From Oceanicola granulosus HTCC2516 (GTDB lineage: Bacteria; Pseudomonadota; Alphaproteobacteria; Rhodobacterales; Rhodobacteraceae): a DNA stretch of 64,000 nucleotides. Under the pieces are notes generated by a model that saw nothing but the letters and a program-made list of their open reading frames with translations, did no database searches and was not told the DNA's origin. Each line of letters starts with the position of its first letter. Position 1 is the stretch's first letter. The stretch covers positions 764,960 through 828,959 of the forward strand of contig NZ_CH724107.1 in the NCBI RefSeq assembly GCF_000153305.1, in the 5' to 3' direction. Made by a program: the position numbers and the translations under genes. Of the stretch, positions 46,490 through 55,369 are shown in pieces.

Positions 46490-47596
46490 ATGACGCACAC
46501 CATCGAAGACATCGCGACGGCGCTCGGAGCGGAGGCTCTGGGCGCCGTCTCCCTGACCGTCACCGGCGCGGCCGAGCCCGCGTCGGCGGGGCCGGACGAA
46601 CTGGCGCTCGCGATGACGCCCGCCTACGCCGATGCGATCAAGGCGGGCCGCGCCCGCGCCGCGATGGTCTGGCCGGGGGCGGACTGGCAGGCGCTGGGGC
46701 TCGAGGCGGCGATCGTCGCGCCCCGGGCGCGGCTGGCGATGGCGCGGCTGACGCAGATGCTCGACCCGGGCTACGCCGGCGACGAGCGCATCCATCCCTC
46801 CGCCGTCATTTCGCCCAACGCCGAGATCGGCCCCGGCGCGATGATCGGCCCGCTCTGCGTCGTCGGCGAGGGCGCGATCATCGGCGCGCGCACCCAGCTG
46901 CTGGCCCACGTCACCGTCGCCCCCGGCGCGGTGATCGGCGAAGACGGCCTGCTCCACGCGGGCGCCCGCGTCGGGCGGCGGGTGCGCATCGGCGACCGCG
47001 TCACCGTGCAGCCCAACGCGGTGATCGGCGGCGACGGCTTCTCCTTTGTCACCCGCGAGACCGCCAACGTCGAGCGCGCCCGCGCCAGCCTGGGCGACAA
47101 CCGCCTCGAACCGCCCGCCGACCCGGACGACGCCGTCTGGCACCGCATCCACTCGCTGGGCGGCGTCGAGATCGGCGACGACGTGGAGATCGGCTCCAAC
47201 ACCTCCATCGATGCCGGCACCATCCGCCCGACCCGGATCGGCAACCGCAGCAAGGTCGACAACCTCGTGCAGGTGGCTCACAACGATGTGATCGGCGAGG
47301 ATTGCCTGATCTGCGGTCATGTCGGCATCGCCGGCTCCGTCACCATCGGCGACCGCGTCGTGCTCGGCGGCGCGACGGGGGTTACGGACAACATCACCAT
47401 CGGCGATGACGTCGTCACGGGCGGCGGCACGGTGCTGCTGTCGTCGGTCCCGGCGGGGCGGGTGATGCTCGGCTACCCGGCCGTCCCGATGGCGCGCCAC
47501 CTCGAGAGCTACAAGGCCCTGCGCCGCCTGCCGCGCATCCTGCGCGACCTCGCCGCGTCCAAGAAAGCGGTTCCAAATGACCGCCCGAGTGACTAG
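46490..47596 (+). CDS. lpxD: LpxD-like UDP-3-O-acylglucosamine N-acyltransferase
   Basis: 368 residues. It has an N-terminal uridine-binding domain and a left-handed beta-helix of hexapeptide repeats (for example IGPGAMIGPLCVVGEGAIIGA), with the catalytic His264 in NLVQVAHNDVIGE. LpxD adds the second 3-hydroxyacyl chain of lipid A using acyl-ACP. It has an enlarged loop of about 36 residues (VTRETANVERAR to WHRIHSLGG) where E. coli LpxD has a short turn. The gene is not in the canonical bamA-lpxD-fabZ-lpxA context, so it may be a second copy. The next two genes encode an ACP and a ketosynthase. The ribosome binding site AAAGG lies 8 bases before ATG 46490. Confidence 0.88.
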   Translation: MTHTIEDIATALGAEALGAVSLTVTGAAEPASAGPDELALAMTPAYADAIKAGRARAAMVWPGADWQALGLEAAIVAPRARLAMARLTQMLDPGYAGDERIHPSAVISPNAEIGPGAMIGPLCVVGEGAIIGARTQLLAHVTVAPGAVIGEDGLLHAGARVGRRVRIGDRVTVQPNAVIGGDGFSFVTRETANVERARASLGDNRLEPPADPDDAVWHRIHSLGGVEIGDDVEIGSNTSIDAGTIRPTRIGNRSKVDNLVQVAHNDVIGEDCLICGHVGIAGSVTIGDRVVLGGATGVTDNITIGDDVVTGGGTVLLSSVPAGRVMLGYPAVPMARHLESYKALRRLPRILRDLAASKKAVPNDRPSD

Positions 47597-47624
47597 ATCA
47601 ACGCCCATGACAGAGGCGGAACCG

Positions 47625-47888
47625 ATGCAAGTGCGCGACAAGGTCGTCGAGATCATCGCCGAGCAGGCGCTGATGGAGCCGGGCGACGTGCGGATGGACA
47701 TGACGCTGGCCGATCTCGGCATCGACAGCCTCGGGCTGGTGGAGAGCATCTTCGCCATCGAGGAAGCCTTCGACATCTCCGTCCCCTTCAACGCCAACGA
47801 CCCGGCCGACAGCGAATTCGACATCTCGTCGGTGCGCACGATGGTCGCGGCGGTGGAGAAGCTCGTCCGCGAACAGACCGACGCATGA
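47625..47888 (+). CDS. Acyl carrier protein
   Basis: 87 residues, acidic, with the phosphopantetheine attachment serine S35 in LGIDSLGLVE. The start at 47625 has AGAGG 8 bases upstream and gives standard ACP length; in-frame ATGs at 47607 and 47577 (overlapping lpxD) are alternatives. Its C-terminal half (SVPFNANDPADSEFDISSV) is unlike AcpP, so it is a specialised ACP. It overlaps the ketosynthase start by 4 bases (ATGA at 47885-47888), suggesting it carries the chain elongated by that enzyme, perhaps for lipid A. Confidence 0.9.
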   Translation: MQVRDKVVEIIAEQALMEPGDVRMDMTLADLGIDSLGLVESIFAIEEAFDISVPFNANDPADSEFDISSVRTMVAAVEKLVREQTDA

Positions 47889-49102
47889 GCGGCTTGAAGC
47901 GGGTTGTCATCACCGGCGCGGGGACGATCAATGCGCTCGCCCACGACGTGCCCGGCACGTTCGAGGCGATGCGCGAGGGGCGCTGCGGCATCGGCCCGCT
48001 CGACTTCCGCGACGTCGACCGGCTCGCCATCCGCATCGGCGGGCAGGTGCGCGGCTACGACGAGCACGCCCACTTCAACCGCCAGCAGATCGCCCTCTAC
48101 GACCGCTTCACCCAATACACCCTGCTCGCCGCGCGCGAGGCGATCGGCCAGTCCGGCCTGAGCTTCGCCGGCGAGCTCGCGGCACGCTCGGGCGTGGTGC
48201 TCGGCACCGCCGGGGGCGGGGTGACGACGTGGGACGAGAATTACCGCTCGGTCTACGAGGAGGGGAAGAACCGCGTCCACCCGTTCGTCGTGCCCAAGCT
48301 GATGAACAACGCCGCCACCAGCCACGTCTCGATGGAGTGGAACCTCAAGGGCCCGTCCTTCACCGTCGCCACCGCCTGTTCGAGCTCCAACCATGCGATG
48401 GGCCAGGCGTTCTGGCTGATCCGCTCGGGGGCCTGCACCGCGATGGTCACGGGCGGGTCGGAATCGATGATGTGCTTCGGCGGCGTGAAGGCGTGGGAGG
48501 GGCTGCGGGTGATGTCCAAGGACGCCTGCCGGCCCTTCAGCCTGCGCCGCAACGGGATGGTGCAGGGCGAGGGCGCGGGGATCTTCGTCTTTGAGGAATA
48601 CGAGCACGCCCGCGCGCGCGGCGCCGAGATCCTCGCCGAGGTGATCGGCTTCGCGATGACCTCCGACGCCGCCGACATCGTCATGCCCTCCAAGCAGGGC
48701 GCCGCGCGCGCCATCCTCGGCGCGGTGACGGACGCGCGGATCGACAAGGAGACGGTCGGCTACATCAACGCCCACGGCACCGGCACCGCCGCCAACGACA
48801 AGACCGAGTGCGCCGCCGTGTCCGACGCCTTCGGGGCCCATGCCGACACGCTGATGATCTCCTCGACCAAGTCGATGCACGGCCACCTGATCGGCGGCAC
48901 CGGCGCCGTCGAGCTGCTCGCCTGCATCATGGCGGTGCGCGACGGGGTGATCGCGCCGACGATCGGCTACGAGGAGCCCGACCCGGAATGCGCCCTCGAC
49001 GTGGTGCCCAACGAGGCGCGCGAGGCCAAGGTCGAGGTGGCGCTCTCCAACGCCTTCGCCTTCGGCGGCCTCAACGCCGTCCTCGCCCTGCGCGCCGCCT
49101 GA
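47885..49102 (+). CDS. Beta-ketoacyl-ACP synthase, FabF/NodE-like (KAS II)
   Basis: 405 residues. Condensing enzyme for fatty acyl chain extension. The catalytic triad is intact: C165 in TACSSSN, H297 in NAHGTGT and H334 in KSMHGHLIGGTG. The typical C-terminal NAFAFGGLNA is present. Translational overlap with the ACP gene and the upstream lpxD suggest a dedicated lipid-A or special fatty-acid supply, not general fatty acid synthesis. Housekeeping fabF usually sits beside acpP and fabG, which are not here. Confidence 0.92.
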   Translation: MSGLKRVVITGAGTINALAHDVPGTFEAMREGRCGIGPLDFRDVDRLAIRIGGQVRGYDEHAHFNRQQIALYDRFTQYTLLAAREAIGQSGLSFAGELAARSGVVLGTAGGGVTTWDENYRSVYEEGKNRVHPFVVPKLMNNAATSHVSMEWNLKGPSFTVATACSSSNHAMGQAFWLIRSGACTAMVTGGSESMMCFGGVKAWEGLRVMSKDACRPFSLRRNGMVQGEGAGIFVFEEYEHARARGAEILAEVIGFAMTSDAADIVMPSKQGAARAILGAVTDARIDKETVGYINAHGTGTAANDKTECAAVSDAFGAHADTLMISSTKSMHGHLIGGTGAVELLACIMAVRDGVIAPTIGYEEPDPECALDVVPNEAREAKVEVALSNAFAFGGLNAVLALRAA

Positions 49103-49107
49103 ACGAC

Positions 49108-49140
49108 GAGACGCCGCCCCAACCGGAGCGGCGCCTCTTC
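49108..49140 (+). terminator. Likely terminator after the ketosynthase gene
   Basis: GAGACGCCGC (49108-49117) and GCGGCGCCTC (49128-49137) form a stem with one mismatch, followed only by TTC. It lies 5 bases after the ketosynthase stop and before the convergent IalB gene. Confidence 0.5.
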
Positions 49141-49195
49141 ATCTGGCCCTAAATATGCAAATGCCGACGGCGCCGACCGCGCCGCCGCCCCCGCC

Positions 49196-49834
49196 TTACT
49201 CGGTGGCCTCGTAGCCTGCGGTGAAGCCCGACAGCGACACGTCGAGCGTCACCGTCTGGTCGGGCGCGGCGGCGGGCACCATGGTCAGCGTCGCGGCGGC
49301 GCCGCGCTTGAACTGGGTGACCTGCGCGTTGGTCAGGCCGACCTGCGCCACGCAGCCGGCGCGGTTGCAGAAGCGGAACGGGTAGCGGCGGGCCTCGCCG
49401 CCGTCGACGCGCAGCACCAGCGCCTCGGTCAGCAGCGTCTCGAGCGGCGCGACGATGGTCGCCCCGGCCACCACCTCGCCGCCGTCGGGCAGCGGCACGA
49501 CGCTGAACTCGGCGACCGCGTTGCCGTCGCCGTCGAGCAGCAGCTGGTAGAGCTCGCACGGATCGGCCTGCCCCTCGGGCGCGCGGATGCAGCGCATCGC
49601 CCAGTCGCCGAATTCCTCGCGGATGTAGGGCTGGCCGACCTCGTCGCCCGCGGCGGCGGTGGTGTCGTCGACCGGCTCGCCGAGATCGAGGTCCGGTACG
49701 GGCGCGGTCTCGGGCGCGTCGGGGGCGGGGGCCTCCGTGGCCTCGGCGGGGGCGTCGGGGCTCTCCTGCGCGGCCAGCGGCGCGGCGGCGGCCAGCATCA
49801 GGGATAGGGTGAGGGTGGTGAATCTGCTCAGCAT
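49196..49834 (-). CDS. Invasion-associated locus B (IalB) family periplasmic protein
   Basis: 212 residues. The N-terminus MLSRFTTLTLSLMLAAAAPLAAQ is a Sec signal peptide. A Pro/Ala/Glu-rich linker follows, and then the IalB domain with FGDWAMRCI, the paired cysteine region PCELYQLL and the FCNRAGCVAQVGL motif. These proteins are exported and common in alphaproteobacteria; IalB of Bartonella is linked with host-cell entry, but in free-living species the function is unknown. The ATG at 49834 is chosen for its GGACGGA spacing; ATG 49846 is an in-frame alternative. Confidence 0.87.
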   Translation of the reverse strand: MLSRFTTLTLSLMLAAAAPLAAQESPDAPAEATEAPAPDAPETAPVPDLDLGEPVDDTTAAAGDEVGQPYIREEFGDWAMRCIRAPEGQADPCELYQLLLDGDGNAVAEFSVVPLPDGGEVVAGATIVAPLETLLTEALVLRVDGGEARRYPFRFCNRAGCVAQVGLTNAQVTQFKRGAAATLTMVPAAAPDQTVTLDVSLSGFTAGYEATE

Positions 49835-49961
49835 GGGTCCGTCCATATTGGTCTGGCCGTGTTGATCTCGGCGGTCTCTAGCATGGGCGTGGTAGGCTGT
49901 CAGGCAGAAAACCGGCCTCCTCGCGGCGCTGCGAGGAGGACATGGAAGATGTTGTTCCACC

Positions 49962-50035
49962 AAAAGAAAAGGGCCCCCTCGGACCCTTCTCCTGTTCTCC
50001 CTGCCGGACTTGGCCGACTTATGAGGCGGACGCTA
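49962..50035 (-). ncRNA. Candidate small RNA with terminator (weak)
   Basis: On the minus strand a terminator hairpin AAGGGTCC-GAGG-GGGCCCTT (49988-49969) is followed by TTCTTTT. Upstream is a promoter-like TTGACG (50058-50053), 17 bases, TAGCGT (50035-50030). The transcript would be 60-70 nt and does not belong to any minus-strand gene upstream. The hairpin is solid; the promoter is weak. Confidence 0.35.
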
Positions 50036-50169
50036 CGAAACAGCGGACCATCCGTCAACAGGGAATAAATCGCCCCGCCGACGCCGCGTCACCGGCCGTG
50101 CTCGCGGGGGCGGCGGGTCATGGCCGCGGGCTGGGGCGGATCCCGCCGGCCACGCCAGCGACGGCACGG

Positions 50170-50241
50170 AAAAAAGCCGCGCCCGAAGGCGCGGCAAGTC
50201 TGACAGGGAGGAAGTCAGTCCGGCCTTTCGACGAGCCGGAC
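50170..50241 (-). ncRNA. Putative trans-acting small RNA with CCUCCC loop
   Basis: Three consecutive hairpins form on the minus strand. The first is TCCGGC/GCCGGA (50240-50219). The second is CTGAC-TTCCTCCCT-GTCAG (50218-50200), whose loop presents a CCUCCC anti-Shine-Dalgarno sequence. The third is a perfect terminator GCCGCGCC-TTCG-GGCGCGGC plus TTTTTT (50195-50170). No minus-strand gene lies upstream for it to terminate. The architecture resembles the CCUCC-loop RNAs of alphaproteobacteria (CcsR/cuckoo type). The 5' end, probably near 50250-50290, and promoter are not resolved. Confidence 0.6.
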
Positions 50242-50337
50242 GGCATCCTTATGGCACAGGGGTCTTAATTTAGTATTGTCGCCCGGGCGGGCGCGGTCGC
50301 GCCGGATCGGGTGCAGCAACGAGGGCAGGGCAGCGGA

Positions 50338-51873
50338 ATGGACGAGGGCCTCTTCATCGGCGGAGCGGGCGCGGGCTACGGCACGCCGCAGCACCTGCTC
50401 TTCGAGTACGCCAACCGCCACGGCCTGATCGCCGGCGCGACGGGCACCGGCAAGACGGTGACGCTGCAGATCCTCGCCGAGGGCTTCTCCGCCGCCGGCG
50501 TCCCAGTGTTCCTGTCGGACGTGAAGGGCGACCTGTCCGGCCTCGCCAAGGCCGGCTCGGATCTGCACAAGCTCCACGGCGCCTTCACCGAGCGCGCCTC
50601 CACCATCGGGCTCGACCTCGCCTACGCCGCGATGCCCGTCACCTTCTGGGACCTGTTCGGCCGCCAGGGCCACCCGGTCCGCACCACCGTCGCCGAGATG
50701 GGGCCGTTGCTGCTGTCGCGCCTGCTCGATCTCAGCGACGCGCAGGAGGGGGTGATGAACGTCGCCTTCCGCGCCGCGGACGACCAGGGCCTGCCGCTTC
50801 TCGACCTCGAGGACCTGCAGGCGCTGCTCCTCTGGGTCGGTCAGAACGCCGACGACCTGTCGCTGCGCTACGGCAACGTCGCCGCCGCGTCCGTCGGCGC
50901 GATCCAGCGCGCGCTGCTGGTGCTCGAGAACCAGGGCGGCGCGGCGCTGTTCGGCGAGCCGGCGCTCGACCTCGCCGACATGATGACGCGCGCCCCCGAC
51001 GGGCGCGGGCAGATCAACATCCTCGCCGCCGACGAGCTGATGGCCTCGCCCCGGCTCTACGCGACGTTCCTGGTGTGGCTGCTGTCGGAGCTGTTCGAGG
51101 AGCTCCCAGAGGTCGGCAACCCCGACAGGCCGAAGCTCGTGTTCTTCTTCGACGAGGCGCACCTGCTGTTCGACGACGCGCCCAAGGCGCTGGTGGACAA
51201 GGTCGAGCAGGTCGCCCGGCTGATCCGCTCCAAGGGGGTGGGCGTCTACTTCGTGACCCAGAATCCCGCCGACGTGCCCGAAGACGTGCTCGGCCAGCTC
51301 GGCAACCGCGTCCAGCACGCCCTGCGCGCCTTCACCGCGAAGGACCGCCGCGCGCTGAAGCAGGCGGCCGAGACCTACCGCGACAACCCCGCCTTCGACA
51401 CCGCGCAGGCGATCTCCGAGGTCGGCACCGGCGAGGCGGTGACGTCGCTGCTCGAGCGCAAGGGCGTGCCCGGCGTGGCGCAGCGCACCCTGATCCGCCC
51501 GCCCTCGTCGCAGCTCGGCCCGATCACTCCGGCCGAACGGGCGGCGCTGCTCAAGGCATCGCTGCTCGGCGAGAAGTACGGCCAGCGCCTCGACCGCGAG
51601 AGCGCCGCCGAGATGCTCGCCGCCCGCGCCGACGCCGCCGCCCGCGAGGCCGAGGCGGCCGAGACCGCGCCCGAGCCGGTGCCGGAGGAGCGCGAATTCT
51701 CCCACGCCCGCCGTTGGGACGGCGGCGGCGGCCGCGGCGGCCGCGCGCGCCGCATCGAGCGCGACGAGTCCATCGGCGGGGCCCTGAGGGGCGCGCTGGT
51801 CAAGGAGCTCAGGGGCACCACCGGCCGCCGCATCGTCCGCGGCGTCTTCGGCACTTTGTTCAAGGGCCGCTAG
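50338..51873 (+). CDS. HerA/DUF853-family ATPase
   Basis: 511 residues. FtsK/HerA-like ATPase with Walker A GATGTGKT (33-40), Walker [10 protein letters not shown], and a sensor-like region [20 protein letters not shown]. The C-terminal tail carries a Gly/Arg-rich stretch ([11 protein letters not shown]). Family members are predicted DNA or protein translocases; the specific role is unknown. The ATG at 50338 has AGGGCAGGG upstream; a longer frame from 50311 lacks such a site. A weak promoter TTATGG-16-TAGTAT lies near 50250-50276. Confidence 0.9.
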   Translation: MDEGLFIGGAGAGYGTPQHLLFEYANRHGLIAGATGTGKTVTLQILAEGFSAAGVPVFLSDVKGDLSGLAKAGSDLHKLHGAFTERASTIGLDLAYAAMPVTFWDLFGRQGHPVRTTVAEMGPLLLSRLLDLSDAQEGVMNVAFRAADDQGLPLLDLEDLQALLLWVGQNADDLSLRYGNVAAASVGAIQRALLVLENQGGAALFGEPALDLADMMTRAPDGRGQINILAADELMASPRLYATFLVWLLSELFEELPEVGNPDRPKLVFFFDEAHLLFDDAPKALVDKVEQVARLIRSKGVGVYFVTQNPADVPEDVLGQLGNRVQHALRAFTAKDRRALKQAAETYRDNPAFDTAQAISEVGTGEAVTSLLERKGVPGVAQRTLIRPPSSQLGPITPAERAALLKASLLGEKYGQRLDRESAAEMLAARADAAAREAEAAETAPEPVPEEREFSHARRWDGGGGRGGRARRIERDESIGGALRGALVKELRGTTGRRIVRGVFGTLFKGR

Positions 51874-51904
51874 CAGGCCCACCTCTCACCCGTCCAGCCC
51901 GGCC

Positions 51905-53134
51905 TCAGGCCTGCACAGCCCCCCGGCGGCGAGTCATGGCGAGCCACACCAGCGCGCCGAAGGCGACCAGCAGGAACGGGCCCATCGCGAGGTTGACGGC
52001 GATCCAGCCCTCGCGCGGGGTGCCGCCCGAGCAGTTGAGCAGCCCGCCCGAGGCGACCGAGGCGAGGGTGACGAGGCCGAAGACGGCGAAGTCGTTCATG
52101 CCCTGCACCACGCCCTTCTCGGACGGCCTGTGCGCGGCGGTCAGCATCGTGGTCGCGCCGATGAAGCCGAAGTTCCACCCGAGGCCCAGCAGCACCAGCG
52201 TGACGAAGAAATGCCCCAGCGTGATCCCCGACAGGCCCACCGCGCCGGCGGCGGCGAGGATCACGAGGCCGGTCGCGACGATGCGCAGCGCGCCGAAGCG
52301 GGCGATCAGGTGGCCGGTGAAGAACGACGGCAGGTACATCGCGACGACGTGCGCCGAGACAATGTCGTTGGCATTGGCGGCGCTGAAGCCGCAGCCGACG
52401 ACGGCGAGCGGCGTCGAGGTCATCACGAGGTTCATCAGCGCGAAGGCCACCATCGCGCAGATCATCGCCACCGCGATGCGCGGATCGCGCAGCAGCTCGC
52501 GGCGCGGGCGCGGCGGCGCGGCGTCGGCGGGCGCGGGCGCGTGGCGGGTGCCGCGGGGCAGGTCGAGGAACAGGAACAGCAGCGCGCCCGCGAGATTGAG
52601 CGCGATCACCGCGAGGTAGCTGCCCAGGAACGGCACCACCAGCGTGCCCTGCGTCAGCTTGTTGAGCTGCGGCCCGAGGATCGCCGCGAGCAGCCCGCCC
52701 GCCATCACGTAGGAGATCGCCTTGGGCCGGAACGCCTCGGAGGCGGTGTCGGCGGCGGCGAAGCGGAAGAAGCCCTGCGCCGACATGTAGATGCCCGTCA
52801 GGTAGCTCCCCGCAAGCAGCAGCGGGAACGAGCCGGCATAGAGCCCGCCCGCCGCCGTCGCCGCCCCCAGCGCGCCGCCGAGCGCGCCGAGCATGAAGCC
52901 GGCGCGGCGGCCGTTCTTCTGCATGAACGGCGACAGCCACGGCGCGGTGGTCATCGAGCCGAAGACGATCATCGAGATCGGCAGCGTCGCGAGGCACGGG
53001 TTGGGGCTGAGCATCGCGCCCGCGAGGCCGCCGATGACGAAGATCATCGGCATCTGCGCGCCGATGAGCGCCTGCGCGGCAACGAGGATCGCGATGTTGC
53101 GGCGGGCTCTGGCGTCGTCGGGCGTGGGATGCAT
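51905..53134 (-). CDS. Major facilitator superfamily transporter
   Basis: 409 residues, with about twelve hydrophobic helices. Recognisable stretches are IAILVAAQALIGAQMPMIFVIGG (first helix), the cytoplasmic loop KNGRRAGFMLGALGG and, after the central loop rich in Pro/Ala/Arg (near residue 205), AVAMICAMVAFALMNLVM. The ATG at 53134 has a GAGG site. It begins 10 bases after the cobB stop, so it probably belongs to the cobA-cobB transcript. The substrate is unknown; a link to cobalamin or a precursor is inference only. Confidence 0.85.
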   Translation of the reverse strand: MHPTPDDARARRNIAILVAAQALIGAQMPMIFVIGGLAGAMLSPNPCLATLPISMIVFGSMTTAPWLSPFMQKNGRRAGFMLGALGGALGAATAAGGLYAGSFPLLLAGSYLTGIYMSAQGFFRFAAADTASEAFRPKAISYVMAGGLLAAILGPQLNKLTQGTLVVPFLGSYLAVIALNLAGALLFLFLDLPRGTRHAPAPADAAPPRPRRELLRDPRIAVAMICAMVAFALMNLVMTSTPLAVVGCGFSAANANDIVSAHVVAMYLPSFFTGHLIARFGALRIVATGLVILAAAGAVGLSGITLGHFFVTLVLLGLGWNFGFIGATTMLTAAHRPSEKGVVQGMNDFAVFGLVTLASVASGGLLNCSGGTPREGWIAVNLAMGPFLLVAFGALVWLAMTRRRGAVQA

Positions 53135-53144
53135 GGCGGCCTCG

Positions 53145-54410
53145 TTACGCCCCGGCCCGCGCGGGGGCAAGATCGATCAGGTGCGCGAACGAGCCCGCCG
53201 CCGCGCCCTCAACGAGGCCCATCGGCGGCAGGCGGGTGCCCTCGGCGTCGGTGGCGTCGAAGAGCGGCGCACCCTCGGCCCTGAGCGTCGTCGCGTAGTG
53301 GAATTCGTGCGCCGCCCAGCACCCCGGAAACGGCCCGGCGCGGGCGGCGAGGCGGCGGTATCCCAGATGCAGGCGGCGCGCGGCGAAGGAGGTCTCGAGC
53401 CGAAGCAGCCCCGCCATCCGGTGCCGCGCGCCGTCGGCGTCGACCAGCCCCTCGCCCATCACCATGAAGCCGCCGCACTCGCCGTAGACGGCGCGGCCCC
53501 GCAGGCTGGCGAGGAAGCGGCCGTTGGCGGCGAGGCGGCCGGCATGGAGCTCGGGGTAGCCGCCGGGCAGCAGCACGAGGTCGGCGGCGGGGGCGGGCTC
53601 GTCGGCGAGGGGCGAGAACGGGCGCAGCTCGGCCCCCGCGGCGCGCCAGTCGGCGAGCAGGTGCGGGTAGGCGAAGGCGAAGGCGGCGTCGGCGGCGAGC
53701 GCGATGCTCTGGGCGGGCGGCGGCACCCGCGGCGCGGCCGCGGGCGGCAGGGCGGGACCGTCGGCGAGGGCGCGCAGGGCGTCGAGGTCGAGCGCGGCCT
53801 CGGCGAGATCGGCGGCGCGCTCGAGAAACGCCTCGAGGTCCGCCCGCTCGCCCGCCTGCACCAGCCCGAGGTGGCGCGAGGGGTGGACGAGGTCCGTCTC
53901 GCGCCGCACCGCCCCGAGCACCGGCACCTCGTCCAGCGCGGCGCGCAGCAACCGCTCGTGGCGCGGCGAGCCGGTGCGGTTGAGGATCACCCCCGCGATG
54001 CGCACCGCCGGGTCGTGCGCGGCGAAGCCTGCCACCAGCGGCGCGACCGACTGCGCCATCCGCGCGGCGTCCACCACCAGCACCACCGGCAGCCCCAGCG
54101 TGCGCGCGAGGTCCGCCGTCGCGCCGCGCCCGTCGGCGGCGGCGTCGAACAGGCCCATCGCGCCCTCGACGATCAGCGGACCCTCCCCGGCGGCCAGCGC
54201 GGCGAGGCGGGCCGGGCTCATCGCCCAGGCGTCGAGATTGACGCAGGCCCGCCCGCAGGCCGCCTCGTGGAAGCGCGGATCGATGTAGTCCGGCCCCGAT
54301 TTCGCCGCCCGCACCGGCACCCCCGCCCGCGCGAGCGCGCGCAGCAGGCCCAGCGTCACCGTGGTCTTGCCGCTCCCCGAGGCGGGGGCGGCGATGATCA
54401 GCCCGCTCAC
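53145..54410 (-). CDS. cobB: Cobyrinate a,c-diamide synthase (CobB/CbiA)
   Basis: 421 residues. ATP- and glutamine-dependent amidation of the a and c carboxylates of (hydrogeno)cobyrinate. The N-terminal P-loop APASGSGKTTVTLG (7-20) and SGPDYIDPRFH are diagnostic. The C-terminal glutamine amidotransferase half has LLPGGYPELHAG and the nucleophile Cys in VYGECGGFMVMGE. The GTG start at 54410 overlaps the cobA stop (GTGA), showing translational coupling. Confidence 0.95.
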   Translation of the reverse strand: MSGLIIAAPASGSGKTTVTLGLLRALARAGVPVRAAKSGPDYIDPRFHEAACGRACVNLDAWAMSPARLAALAAGEGPLIVEGAMGLFDAAADGRGATADLARTLGLPVVLVVDAARMAQSVAPLVAGFAAHDPAVRIAGVILNRTGSPRHERLLRAALDEVPVLGAVRRETDLVHPSRHLGLVQAGERADLEAFLERAADLAEAALDLDALRALADGPALPPAAAPRVPPPAQSIALAADAAFAFAYPHLLADWRAAGAELRPFSPLADEPAPAADLVLLPGGYPELHAGRLAANGRFLASLRGRAVYGECGGFMVMGEGLVDADGARHRMAGLLRLETSFAARRLHLGYRRLAARAGPFPGCWAAHEFHYATTLRAEGAPLFDATDAEGTRLPPMGLVEGAAAGSFAHLIDLAPARAGA

Positions 54411-55258
54411 GCGCTCTCGGCGGGCCGGCCGCGCTTGAGCGGATCGAGGTCGCGGGCCGGCGCGCCGGTCGCCATCGCCTGCCAGTCGAGCACCTGGCGC
54501 ATCAGCACCGAGCGGCCGACGCAGATAATCGCCGGCGGCTCGAGCCCGCTGGCGGCGAGGTCGGCCTCGAGCCCGCCCAGCGTCGTCTCGAGCACCTTCT
54601 GGCCCGGCGTCGTCGCCTCGGTCACCACCGCGACCGGCTCGCCCGCCGGGCGGCCCGCGTCGAGCAGGGCGCCGGCGATCCGGGCGATGTGCTTGATCCC
54701 CATGTAGATCACGATCACCTGGCTCCCGCGCGAGATCGCGGCCCAGTCGAGCGAGGAGGGCGCCTCGCCGGACTGGTCGTGGCCGGTGACGAAGGTGACG
54801 GACTGGTTGACGTCGCGGTGGGTGACGGGGATGCCCGCATAGGCCAGCCCGCCGATCCCCGCCGAGATGCCCGGGACGATGCGGATCGGCACGCCGTGCT
54901 GCACCAGCGTCTGCCCCTCCTCGCCGCCGCGCCCGAACACGAACGGATCGCCCCCCTTGAGCCGCAGCACCCGCTTGCCGGCGCGGGCCAGCTCGACGAG
55001 GCGCAGCGAGATGTCGCGCTGCAGCGCCGAGGGCTTGCCGCCGCGCTTGCCGGCATAGAGGTGCTCCGCCCCCGGCGCCCAGTCGAGGATCGCCTGGTCG
55101 ACGAGCGCGTCGTAGACCACCACGTCGGCCTGGCGCAGCGCGTTGAGCGCGTGCAGCGTCAGCAGGCCCGGATCGCCCGGCCCGGCACCGCACAGCCACA
55201 CCCAGCCGGGCTCGAAGACCGGCCAGTCGAGGGCGGGCAGGGGAGTCTCGCTATCCAT
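54407..55258 (-). CDS. cobA: Uroporphyrinogen-III C-methyltransferase (SUMT, CobA)
   Basis: 283 residues. It methylates uroporphyrinogen III at C2 and C7 to precorrin-2, the branch point to cobalamin and sirohaem. Seen: the N-terminal VWLCGAGPGDPGLLTLHAL, VLRLKGGDPFVFGRGGEE, and PGISAGIGGLAYAGIPVTHR, all SUMT hallmarks. It carries no CysG-type NAD domain. First gene of the minus-strand cob operon; it faces cbiD across 111 bases with no B12 riboswitch that I could recognise. Confidence 0.95.
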   Translation of the reverse strand: MDSETPLPALDWPVFEPGWVWLCGAGPGDPGLLTLHALNALRQADVVVYDALVDQAILDWAPGAEHLYAGKRGGKPSALQRDISLRLVELARAGKRVLRLKGGDPFVFGRGGEEGQTLVQHGVPIRIVPGISAGIGGLAYAGIPVTHRDVNQSVTFVTGHDQSGEAPSSLDWAAISRGSQVIVIYMGIKHIARIAGALLDAGRPAGEPVAVVTEATTPGQKVLETTLGGLEADLAASGLEPPAIICVGRSVLMRQVLDWQAMATGAPARDLDPLKRGRPAESA

Positions 55259-55369
55259 GGCCTCGTTATGCAGCGCCCGCGCGGCGCGCGAAAGGGGCGG
55301 GTGCGACAGGGCGACCGGCCCGAGCGACACAGATTGGCGGCGCGGCGCGGGGCGGCTAAGGTCCGCCCG

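Noticed and set aside
49942..50268. Plus-strand frame of 108 codons preceded by AGGAGG
   Set aside because: It runs across the two minus-strand terminator hairpins, and its translation (rich in Pro, Arg and Ala) has no protein-like pattern. A short real peptide cannot be fully excluded.
55259..55369. Cobalamin riboswitch in the cobA-cbiD divergent region
   Set aside because: The region is only 111 bases and I found no recognisable B12-box sequence.
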